Notes under the pieces: model-generated | What the model was told of the DNA's origin: nothing | What the model saw: the letters and a program-made list of their open reading frames with translations, nothing else | The model's database searches: none | Position numbers and translations under genes: made by a program | Part shown: positions 32,731 to 41,757 of the stretch, one piece after another | Numbering within the stretch: the first letter of the stretch is position 1 | How the letters are laid out: each line of letters starts with the position of its first letter | Source of the DNA: Haplomitrium mnioides | Lineage: Eukaryota; Marchantiophyta; Haplomitriopsida; Calobryales | Assembly (NCBI GenBank): GCA_049999725.1 | Contig: JBNGIS010020615.1 | Location: forward strand, 27,194-75,402 | Length of the DNA: 48,209 nucleotides | Direction: 5' to 3'

Positions 32731-33600
32731 AGTCTAAGGTTTTTGGTAGTAAACTTTCACATTAGCATCATCTCTTGGATGTTTCAATTTGATGGAAACT
32801 ATTAGACAACTAAAAACACTCTGCATTTTTTGTCGAGGATGGCAAGTTGCATCTTCAAATTTCAAATTGAAGAGCTCCATACTCTGCTTCCTCTCTTTTG
32901 TCTAGTAGCTTATATTCAAGTACACATAAGCATGTGTAATTATGGTACCACCCGAATGATGTATATTGGTTTTGTCCATGCAGTAATCAAAACAAACAAA
33001 TAAATGATTACACAGAAAATAATTGAAATAGAAGCAAAGTATACTGAAACAAAAACATTTAATCATAACTTACCAGATGTCGTAGTTGATAGCACAAAAA
33101 ACTTCCAAAAATGCATCTTCGACGGTGCTGAATTTTTGCAAAGAATGAATTACAACAAATGACCAAAAATCCAAAGTGATAATTACTGAAAAAGAAGAAA
33201 TCATATAAAAAACATCATCTTTGCTGAAGGGCTCGGAGTCATCATGCCTACATTCCTTAAGGTTGTAACCGTAGGGAATGTCAGTGATTGCTAGAATGAA
33301 ACTTATAGGTTCCACCAAGCCTTTCAGTTGTCTTGTGTTGGACTCCCCATGCACTTGATAGTATGTCACGTTGAGTCCATCAACATAGGACTGCAAGTTG
33401 TGGTCTTGTTCATCAGCCCTTCCTTCAGCTGGAGGGACACTAACTTTATTTTGCTGCCTTGACTTCCACTCTTTGGCTTTTTGACAATGGAGTAGAAAGG
33501 CAAGAGAGTAGAAGGCCAAGGTTGGGGCTTGGTCTTGGTTATTATCTATGGTTGTCGGTTGGGTGTTTTTGGGTTTTTTCAAATTTTTGTGTTTAACCTA
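32731..33600 (-). pseudogene. Methyltransferase-like gene copy 2, 5' portion
   Basis: The minus strand from about 33600 reads KKPKNTQPTT, then QDQAPTLAF, YVDGLNVTYYQVHGES, TDIPYGYNLKE (motif IV, DIPY as in copy 1) and FWSFVVIHSLQKF up to a donor at 33074/33073 (CTG|GTAAGT). The intron (33073-32978) is 96 bp, but its acceptor has become CAT where copy 1 has CAG. The next exon (32977-32731) reads DKTNIHHSGG, contains a TAG in NISY*TKERK, and ends QKP* (CAG to TAG) at the Cop-D insertion. The relic resumes at 21941. It shares intron position with copy 1, so it was copied at the DNA level, not through mRNA. Confidence 0.85.
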
Positions 33601-34031
33601 GCTTAGCACAACACTTTGAGCTCACAACTAATCAACCTGGTGCACAAGGGGAGGAAAAGAGAATAAAATCAATTTAAGGAGTTGTCCGGAGTCTGAGAAA
33701 GAAGATTTATTCGGTTCTATCAGAGGGCGGGCCTAGTTTGGTGCAAAGAGAGAGCGACATCAGAATTCAACCCAAGATAGAATGGCGAGAAGAGTTTGAC
33801 AAGAAGAGGGACCATGTGAGCCATCCTACCCTTGTTCTGCACAATCCCTCTCTGTTTTGTTTTCCTTGGTTTTGAATACTCTGTTCTGTTTTTCCTCTGT
33901 TTTTTACGTGCTCTATAAATTTAGTATTTTATTATTTTCCCTAATAGTGGAAAAATTTGTCAAAGGTGCTCTTTTTACCATGTCCAAGAGGGGTTTTTGA
34001 TTTTTTTGATTTTATATTTTAATCATATTTT
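33601..34031. other. Intergenic or upstream sequence of copy 2, no gene seen
   Basis: No domain or long ORF. It may hold upstream intron sequence of the pseudogene. The right third is T-rich. Confidence 0.4.
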
Positions 34032-34378
34032 TGTTAGGAGATAGCTCTATTCTAGGGTTAGTCACTACCATGTACCCTATATATAGGGGACCTAAGGAGT
34101 AAACCACAATGCTTTGATTCTATCGATCCACGGAGTATACACCCCTGCCTTTCAACAATTTTTACTATTTATAATTTAATTTTTGATTTTATATTTATGT
34201 TATTTTATTTTAATATTTTAATATTGTTTTATTATTCTTACTTTATTATTATTATTTTATTTATTCAATACTATTATTTATTATTTACATTTGTTATCTC
34301 ATGAGTGCCGCACACACATACACATATGAGTCTCAAGACTAATGACTAGAATGATTGATACGTGTTCTACTTACATAG

Positions 34379-34380
<2 letters not shown>

Positions 34381-34433
<53 letters not shown>
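34381..34433. repeat. (TA)n microsatellite, ~26 units
   Basis: Uninterrupted TA dinucleotides over about 53 bp within the Cop-E LTR. Confidence 0.97.
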
Positions 34434-34436
<3 letters not shown>

Positions 34437-34916
34437 CCTATAACACTCCCCATTGTTGATTCTTCTTCTAGTAATCAGCCATCTTAGGACTATATTCTAT
34501 GTAAGTCCTATTTGAAATCCTATTTATGTGTGGTCTCATTAAAACCCTCTCGCTTTCTTCCGAGGAAAAGAGTGCCACCACATATTTGATAGGTAGAAAC
34601 ATAATAATATAGTGTGGATTGTGTGTAAGTAACAAAATGTCAAAATGTTGCTTTGATAAGGAAGCTAATATGTGGTGTTGTTGCTTCCTTCGCAGTTGTA
34701 TCGTTCCGTCCTTTATAGTTATATCCAGGAGATCTGTCTGAAAAATGATGTCAACCTCAAAAGTTGAGAAGTGATGTCAGCTTTTGATAGAATATGCTCA
34801 TGTCATTACTTGTATGACATTTGAGACAAATTAGATATTTTCAAACAGAATTGACTGAATTTGCAAGCTTTGATCTTCATGACTAAAGGTCAAAGAAAAA
34901 ATGGTATAAGCAATCA

Positions 34917-35207
34917 TTATTTGTTGTTTTGGTGTAATTCAGATAGTCTTCTTAAACCGAGCGCTTGAGTATGTGCTATATGTAGAGCAGGTAGAAGGGG
35001 TTTGGTGAAGATATCTGCTCTATTATCTTTGGTTGCTATCCATTGGACATTTATTTTGTCATTGTATTGCTCATAGGTGTAAGAGAATTTAGAGGCAATA
35101 TGCTTAATTTTGTTGCCCTTGATAAAGCCTTGAGTAATTTGGTCGACGCTTGGTCTTGTGTGTGAGGTTGCTATAATCGAACTACAAAGGTCAGGTCTCA
35201 TGTGCAC
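34917..35207 (-). pseudogene. Cop-E RNase H C-terminal fragment
   Basis: A 96-residue open frame with the copia RNase H ending: QGFIKGNKIKHIASKFSY, VQWIATKDNRADIFTKPL, then LGLRRLSEL. The ADIFTKPL motif and the position just before the polypurine tract identify it. The catalytic N-terminal half is missing. Confidence 0.85.
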
Positions 35208-35230
35208 ATTTTTGTAGAAAATTTGTTCAC

Positions 35231-35836
35231 TATTTGATTTCGTCTAAGGTTGTAGAAAATTGCAGAAGGCCATGTTGCTGCAGACAAAATCGCTGAAGTC
35301 TACTGGGTAGGGATTCTATCAAGCAAGAAATAAAGCAAGGAGGAGGAAAAATCGATACTCCATTGCAAAGCGTCAAATCGTTTACAGAAGAGAAAAGTTG
35401 AAGAAGAGAAACCGCTATGTTGCTGGTGAAGACTGCTCTTGAAGAATCAAATGGTATGGTTGTAGATTTGAAGAAGCAGAATCGAAGGTGACAAATTCTG
35501 TTGAAGATGGAAACTGGTTGTTGAAGAAACGAAAGTTTGTTGGAGTTTTTAGGGTTTTAGAACTCGAAGAAGGAAAAGCAAGCAAAATTGAAGAAGGCAG
35601 GTTGGAGGCAGAAATTGTAGGAAAATTTGCCTGGTTATTGATTGCAGCCAGTCGTCTAGAGGACATGATTCGAGTGCAGGTTGAATCATTCGATTTGAAG
35701 TAGAACTCGAAAAGTTCGGCCAGCCAACTTGAAGAAGGGTTGTTGAAGAGCTCAAGCCGAATCAAGCAGGAGTACGTTCATATTTGGAGACAAAATCGTA
35801 GGAGAACTTTTGAAGGCATATTAGAGATTTGCTCAA
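35231..35836 (+). other. Gyp-F leader or LTR, left part
   Basis: Purine-rich GAAGAA/AAGCAAG sequence in style like 41758-43600. The minus-strand ORF at 35765-35415 is low complexity and has no domain. The join to 41758 is inferred from the Chr-C target duplication. Confidence 0.4.
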
Positions 35837-36387
35837 TGTAACACTACACACATACATTGCACACCAAAAATTAGCACAAGCACAACACATACAAGAGTAG
35901 CACATAAAGAACTTCAAGAACTCACAAGGTAAGAGATGCCCAACAAGGCCCTCTCTCTTCTTTATATACTAAGTGAAAAGCACTTTGCTTACATAGGTGG
36001 CAAAACCCTATTGGTTCATTTTCTATCCTCCTCTAATTGGACCACCCTTTTTTTCTCTCTCGTTGATTGGACCACCCTTTACTTTTATTCTCTTTTTGCC
36101 ACGTGCCCTTATCTTTAGAACCTTCCATTTCTCTTTAGTTCTTTTTTTGTCACATGTTCTTATCTTAGAACCTTCTATTTGCTTTAATCCTCTACTTGCC
36201 ATGTGTTCTTATCCTCTTCTAAAGTGCCCTTTCTTTCACTTTAATTCGTTGACTTTCTCTCCTCTTGCTATGTATCACTTTCTCTATAATAACACTCACT
36301 TTTTGCTACTCTAACTTAGTAATGGATTTCTAGACATAGTTGTCCCTATCTTTTAGTTGTTGCTTACTAAAGTTAGTGACAGTTACA
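35837..36387 (-). repeat. Chr-C 3' LTR (left copy)
   Basis: TGTAACACTACACAC...CAGTTACA, 551 bp. The middle part repeats a ~55-bp unit built on TGCCACGTG and TTATCTTAGAACCTTC four to five times, several decayed to CACATG or CATGTG. Confidence 0.88.
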
Positions 36388-36406
36388 ATCCTCCCCCCTT
36401 TTAAGA
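36388..36406 (-). promoter_or_regulatory. Chr-C polypurine tract
   Basis: The minus strand reads AAAAGGGGGGAGGAT directly before the LTR start TGTAACTG. Confidence 0.75.
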
Positions 36407-36733
36407 GGCAACGTCCTCGTTGCAAGTAAGAGAGGTCTCAAAAGATTGAACAAATGCGGATGCGTTGGCCAAATTCTCCAAAAGCTCCCAAGTAGCTTCA
36501 TAAAGTGGGTAACCTTTCCAACAAACCAAATATTCGACAATGTCATGATGACCACAACGCCGTGTACGTTTCTTCAAGAGTTGTTCCGCCTCAAACTCTT
36601 TATGACCATCAATAAGTTCAGGTGATGCAGAGGGTTCTTGGGTACTTGTAAAAGAGGAAGAACGAGGAATAAAAGCCCGTAATAAAGAGACATGAAAGGC
36701 TGGATGAATCTTCATGTAAGAGGGTAAAACCAA
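36401..36733 (-). pseudogene. Chr-C integrase tail with chromodomain
   Basis: A 110-residue frame: HPAFHVSLLRAF is the end of the integrase C-terminal module. Then FEAEQLLKKRTRR, VEYLVCWKGYPLYEATWE and LLENLANASAFVQSFE form a complete chromodomain. In chromoviruses this module targets integration to particular chromatin. The aromatic and W-K-G-Y residues of the fold are present. The frame runs almost to the polypurine tract. Confidence 0.9.
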
Positions 36734-36734
36734 C

Positions 36735-37832
36735 TAATAGACCACTTCACCAATACAAGCAGAGATAGAAAAATGGCCAATAAAGCAAGCGCTAAGCTTG
36801 CAAGAATGAAGCAAAGGAAGATTGGAAGTGGATAGCCAAACTTGGTCACCTACAGTAAAAGTCACCTCCCAATTATAAGCATCCACATATTGTTTTTGCC
36901 GATTACGAGCCACTACAAGGTTTTCCTTGGCCCGTCAAATCTCGTGGTGTAAACGTTGAAGAAAATCATCAATAGTTGGACTCTTGGAGGTGGGCAGTGA
37001 TGTTGAATGAAGACTAGAGATCGTAGTGGGATGCTCAACGTACATCAAAAAGAAAGGTGTGGCTCTTGTAGAACTATTGATAGAGTTATTGTAAGAAAAC
37101 TCTACAAGGGGTAGTAGCCAATCCCATTCTGTTTGTTCTTCCAAGGTAAATGCTCGCAACATATCTTCAATTGTACAATTGGCCCGTTCAATTTGACCAT
37201 CAGATTCAGGGTGGTAGGCAGTAAACATAGTCAATATGGTTTTTAATAGACCAAATATTGTGTGCCAAAACATGCTAGTGAATTGAGTCCCGCGATTAGA
37301 AATAATGACTTTAGAAAGACCATGATGAGAGTACACTACTTTTAAATAAATGCGAGCTAACTCAGGGGCTATCACTGACTTGATCGTTGGATGAATATGG
37401 ATCTTTACTGAGTTTGCCCACAAAAACAACAATAGCGTCATAACCTATAGAAGTACGTGGTAACTCACATACAATGTCCATACTCACATGTTCCCATTGT
37501 CGATTGGGGATGAGAAGTGGTTGTAATAAGCCTCCACATTTAAGATTGGTAGATTTGTTCTGTTGATAAGCCAAATAACTCCAAAGATATGACTCCACAT
37601 CTTGGTGCATCTTAGGCCAATAATAAACACGTTGAAGATTGTCCAATGTCTTCTCAATTCCAACATGGCCACCAATAGCAGAATCATGTGCTTTATGCAA
37701 AACTTCAGAGCGAAGTGTAGTATTATTAGGGACCCATATCTTATTTTGGAAGAAAATCAAACCTCTTACCATTTTTACCAACTTCTTTTGTTGTGCAACA
37801 ATTATCTCTTCATCTTCCTTGACTGTAGCCAA
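36735..37832 (-). pseudogene. Chr-C integrase remnant
   Basis: The zinc module has HDSAIGGHVGIEK (about 37690) and YWPKMHQDV, but the usual C-X2-C is replaced (SYLAYQQ). The core gives VSMDIVCELP for the first aspartate, IISNRGTQF where SDRG is usual so the second aspartate is asparagine, and GQIERANCTIEDML for the glutamate (about 37170). A frameshift near 37400 breaks the core between the first two sites. The segment 36935-36735 carries the C-terminal module with VGDQVWLS and a stop. Confidence 0.85.
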
Positions 37833-38240
37833 TATTTTTGACCACTATGTAGGATGTATGGCAACTTTTGACAAGATGTTGAGTTGAGGCATGCGGGTCA
37901 AAGCATATGCAATTTGTCGTTTTCTTTCCACATACACCATCTTCATATGAAAGCGTTGTCGCCACTCCGCCCATCGAATCTGCCTTTTGGAAAGCTTTTT
38001 TTTGCGTTTTGAGATAGAGTAGAGGTTTATGATCAGTCTCAACAATAAACTCCTTGTCTCCAAGATAATGTTTCCAATGCTTGGTGGATAACACGATCGT
38101 TAGCTCCTCCAGCTCCGTGGTATGATAATTTTGCTCTGTGTCACTTAATTTTCTGGAGAAGAAAGCAATAGGATGCCAGCCATCTTCCCATTCTTGTTGC
38201 AAAACCCTGCCTATAGCTTTTCCCGATGCATCAATTGAAA
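37810..38240 (-). pseudogene. Chr-C RNase H remnant
   Basis: Reads WEDGWHPIAFFSRKLSDTEQ, TTELEELTIVLSTKHWKHYL and FIVETDHKPLLYLKTQKK, all typical for gypsy RNase H. A frameshift near 37990 moves the tail (RQIRWAEWRQRFHMK, then IAYALTRMPQ) into another frame. Confidence 0.85.
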
Positions 38241-38250
38241 GTTTTATTGG

Positions 38251-39180
38251 TCATTTAGAGTCATACCATTTGAGAATAGAAGCATGAAGAAGTGATTTCT
38301 TCAATGCTTGGAATGCCAATTCTTTTGCGGCTCCCCACATCCATGTATGATTTTTCTTGAGCAAATTGGTCAATGGTTCTTCTATTTGTGCAAATCCTTT
38401 CACAAATTGACAATAAAACTTAATTAGCCCCAAAAATCCTCGTAGTTGTGTTTGATCACTAAGAGCTTCCCATTTTTGAATGGCCTCCACTTTCTCATTC
38501 ATGACCTAAATTCCTGCTGCACTCACCCGGTGACCCAAGTAATCAACCTCTCTTTTGCCAACTTCACATTTTGACATCTTAACATATAGTTTGTGGTCCC
38601 AAAGTACCTTCAATACTATTCGAAGGTGTTGTTGATGCTCATGAAGATTTTTGTTGTCAATAAGAATGTCATCCAAGAAAACAATAACAAACTTATCCAA
38701 AAAAGATCAAAAACTATCATTCATTAGACCCATAAAAGTTGCAGGAGCATTAGTTAATCCAAATAGCATAACAAGATATTCAAAATGCTCATATCAGCTT
38801 CAAAATGTTGTCTTCTGCACGTCACCACCCTCTACGATTCAGATTTGGTTGTATCCACTTCTCAAATCCAACTTGGTAAAGTAGTTTGCTCTTTGATGTT
38901 GATCAAATAAATCATCTATTCTTGGTAATGGATATTTATTTTTCACTGTTTGTTTGTTGAGGGCTCAATAATCGATACACATTCTCATACTCCCATCTTT
39001 CTTTTTCACAAATAACACTAGTGCACCATAAGGAGAGATGCTTGGTTGAATAAATCCTTTCTCAAATAGTTCAGTGATTTGAGTTTTGCATTCTTCCAAT
39101 TTATGAGGAGGCAAATGATATGGTGCCTTGCACGGTGGAGTACTTCCTAGAACAACCTCAATTTTATGATCAATAGATCA
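38251..39180 (-). pseudogene. Chr-C reverse transcriptase remnant
   Basis: The fingers region (about 39180-38900) is stop-ridden but recognisable, including KKKDGSMRMCIDY followed by TGA where arginine is usual. The palm has FLDKFVIVFLDDILI with the intact LDD box (about 38680), VDYLGHRVSAAGI, then the connection LRGFLGLIKFYCQFVKGF (38502-38251). Several stops near 38701-38830 separate palm halves. Confidence 0.87.
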
Positions 39181-39516
39181 CTTAGGCGGCAAACCTGGAG
39201 GTAAATCGTTGGGAAAAACATCATGAAATTCTTTCAAAACCCCTTAAAGTTCATGCGAGACTTTATGCTTGGAGTCCTCCTTATCACCTTCAACCTCACG
39301 TATGAGTCCCAAAAATACTACATCTTGTCTTTTTATTGATTTTGCTCCAATCACATATAGAGGTAGTTTCCTTGAATAAGGTCATACACGATCTCTCCAA
39401 ATCTTCCATTGAGGTGTTATGAGGCTCTTCTTTCGCCAATCCACTTGCGGGTTAATAAGTCTTCTCAACCACTTCATTCCCAAAATGGCATCATATCTTG
39501 CTAAAGTTGTGATCTT
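39181..39516 (-). other. Chr-C protease-RT spacer
   Basis: Degenerate pol sequence on the minus strand, without an open frame longer than about 60 codons. No separate gene is seen. Confidence 0.5.
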
Positions 39517-39780
39517 CTATTCAAGCTCTTCTTGATAGTTGCCCATATGTAAAGATATGCTTTGAGACAATCTTCCAATCGGCTCGCTTTGTCCATTTGC
39601 TATTTCAACTACCTCGTGCTCTTCTTCCTCAAGGGGTAGCTTCAACTTTAATGCCATTGCTCGTGATAAATAATTTTCTTCTGCTTCGAAATCCACCAAA
39701 ACCTTTATTGGAAATCCTTCCATCCATCCATCAACTACAATCAGTCCTCCATTTTTATGTTTTCTACCTGACATATTCAA
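39517..39780 (-). pseudogene. Chr-C aspartic protease remnant
   Basis: An 87-residue frame with IKVLVDFEAEENYLS where an LVDSGAT-N-(F/Y)-(I/L)S box is expected: the serine and glycine of the catalytic triplet are changed to F and E. ANGQSEPIGR follows as usual in the family. Not active. Confidence 0.75.
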
Positions 39781-39904
39781 CTTTGTCGACTTTTTCCCTC
39801 GCCTTTCTTCTTCATCTCAGCAAAATCACTAGGTCTTTTTACTGGTGCCCATCATTTCCCTGACATTCTTGGTCTCCTTCATTGTTGATATTGTGAAGAG
39901 GTCG

Positions 39905-40807
39905 TCAAAACACTCGCTCTTGATTGCATCGCATCACTCTGCAATTTGGTGTAATGTGTGCTATTCGGCCACAATTGTAGCATGTTATAGTTTCTTGCCT
40001 CTCTTCCATCCTCCTGTCCATAGCAATATGTGACCCTCCTTGTTGGTGATTTGGGCGATTAAAGTCTCTTCTTCTTATGTTTCCCAACTCCATAGGTGTG
40101 GGGCTATAATTCCCTCTTGTTTGCACAATCCCTAGTGTTCCTTCAATTCTCTGCGTAAATGATATGGCTTTATTAACATCTTTTGGATTGTTCATCATGA
40201 CTTCCCCTCAAATCTTTCTCTTCAATCTTTGTAGAAACTTGTCAAGGGCCTCGGCTGAACTCATATCCTCGATTTGAACTTGTAGGTTGCGAAACTCTTC
40301 AATATACCTTGCAACGCTTCCTTGTTGCTCTAACTCCCAAAGCTTGGTTCTTGCAGTTAGAATAGAGTCTACAACTTTGAAGTTTTGTAGTAAACCTTCT
40401 TTTAGAGCACTCCACAACAATTGTTCTCCTCGTGCATTTTTTTGCCGCTCCCATCCTTATAGCCAAATAGATGCATCCTTAGTTAAAAATGACCTTACAA
40501 ATAGTCCTTTCTCCAAATCCAAAGCATACAAATAGTATGACATGTGAACCTCCATTTGATAAACCCACCCTTCTACAACACCAACCATGTGACTTCCTTC
40601 ATAAGGCTCCACTTTACACGACTTGCTTATCTTCTGTAGCAATGTTTCTCGACTTCCTTCTCCATTCTCTTGTTGTAGTCGTATTTTTACCATTTCTCCC
40701 ATCAGCATATTTGTTTGCTGTTGACTTGTTATAAGAGCTGCTTGAAGCTCTTCCAACTTGGCCATCATCCAAGCTCCTTCTTCCATATTACTAGAGTTTG
40801 CCTCCAT
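39905..40807 (-). pseudogene. Chr-C gag remnant with CCHC knuckle
   Basis: Start ATG at 40807 (MEANSSNMEEGAWMMAKLEE). The capsid portion includes KVEPYEGSHMVGVVEGWVYQ and continues after a stop (40420-40208, KLWELEQQGSVARYIEEFRN). The knuckle CYNCGRIAHITPNC (about 39985-39940) fits CX2CX4HX4C. Two interruptions lie near 40457 and 40205. Confidence 0.83.
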
Positions 40808-41369
40808 GGTTTTTCTGTCACAACTTAGTTATGAGCGACTTATACAAAAACAAATATATACACATTCCAATTATGTAGAATAGGTAAAATAAAAGGTTTA
40901 GTTGAGGCTAGCACTGACTCACAAATCCTCTCTCCAAACTTACGAACAAGAAAATCTTATTGCTTTTTTTTTGGCGTTACTCAAATAGAAATATGGCACT
41001 TGGAGTTGAACTCGTCTAAAGGAGCTTGGTTCAAATCCATTTTCTACCTACCATAAGCAATAAATAAAACACTCCCACGTAACGCCATAGTTTACTACAA
41101 GTAAGATAACAGGCTCTCTTGATTCCATTACAAAAACCATAAAATCATCTCCAAAATTATACACTAAAAATTGACGAAAGAAATGTTTGTCAATGTTAAA
41201 CACACGAATATTAAAGGGATTCAATAAAGGAATTCTAGGAGGTACAAATGCTCCTCTATCCATTAGCTATCATAGCATCAAGTCAAACTTCTTATCTTCA
41301 TTTATAAAGGATGGGATATCCATTATCCTTTATTCATGAAAACTTGAAAGTTCGACTCTCTTGGAGTTT
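40808..41369. other. Chr-C leader and unexplained sequence replacing the LTR edge
   Basis: Should hold the primer-binding site and about 160 bp of LTR, but neither is recognisable. The ORF at 41263-41048 has no domain. A GGTTCAAATCC string (41028-41038) resembles a tRNA/SINE B box, but no cloverleaf is visible. Confidence 0.35.
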
Positions 41370-41757
41370 GGCAAAACCCTATTGGTTCATTTTCCATCCT
41401 CCTCTAATTGGACCACCCTTTTTTCTCTCTCGTTGATTAGACCACCCTTTACTTTTATTCTCTTTTTGCCACGTGCCCTTATCTTTAGAACCTTCCATTT
41501 CTCTTTAGTTCCTTTTTTGCCACATGTTCTTATCTTAGAACCTTCTATTTACTTTAATCCTCTACTTGCCACGTGTTCTTATCCTCTTCTAAAGTGCCCT
41601 TTCTTTCACTTTAATTTGTTGACTTTCTCTCCTCTTGCCACGTGTCACTTTCTCTATAATAACATTCATTTTTTGATACTCTAACTTAGTAATGGCTTTC
41701 TAGACATAGTTGTCGCTATCTTTTAGTTGTTGCTTACCAAAGTTAGTGACCGTTACA
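41370..41757 (-). repeat. Chr-C 5' LTR (right copy), truncated on its inner side
   Basis: Homology to the left LTR starts at GGCAAAACCCTATTGGTTC and continues to GACCGTTACA at 41757. About 162 bp are missing. It keeps several CACGTG sites that have decayed in the left copy. Confidence 0.85.

Larger units (their letters stand above)
34032..35230 (-). mobile_element. Cop-E: 3' fragment of a Ty1/copia element
   Basis: A 414-bp LTR (34032-34445, TGTTAGGAG...CTATAACA on plus), an adjacent purine-rich tract on the minus strand (CAACAATGGGGAGTG), and an RNase H tail at 35207-34917. Upstream pol and the second LTR are absent; truncation is near 35230. The LTR holds a long TA microsatellite. Confidence 0.75.
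35837..41757 (-). mobile_element. Chr-C: Ty3/gypsy chromovirus, decayed
   Basis: LTRs at 35837-36387 (full, 551 bp) and about 41370-41757 (truncated). Between them on the minus strand lie gag with a CCHC knuckle, protease, RT, RNase H, integrase and a C-terminal chromodomain. Flanks are CTCAA (35832-35836) and CTCGA (41758-41762): a 5-bp target duplication with one CpG-type change. A solo LTR of the same family sits at 30948-31447. Multiple stops, often TGA from CGA or TAG from CAG, silence all domains. Confidence 0.88.

Noticed and set aside
34140-34330. AT-rich stretch considered as a matrix-attachment region or replication origin.
   Set aside because: Only base composition supports it; it lies in the Cop-E LTR.
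35415-35765. A 116-aa minus-strand ORF with Ser-rich composition.
   Set aside because: Low complexity, no homologous ORF on the continuing flank, and opposite to the inferred Gyp-F orientation.
41020-41045. GGTTCAAATCC resembling a tRNA or SINE B box.
   Set aside because: The flanking T-stem pairs only partly, no A box or acceptor stem was found, and no target duplication is visible.
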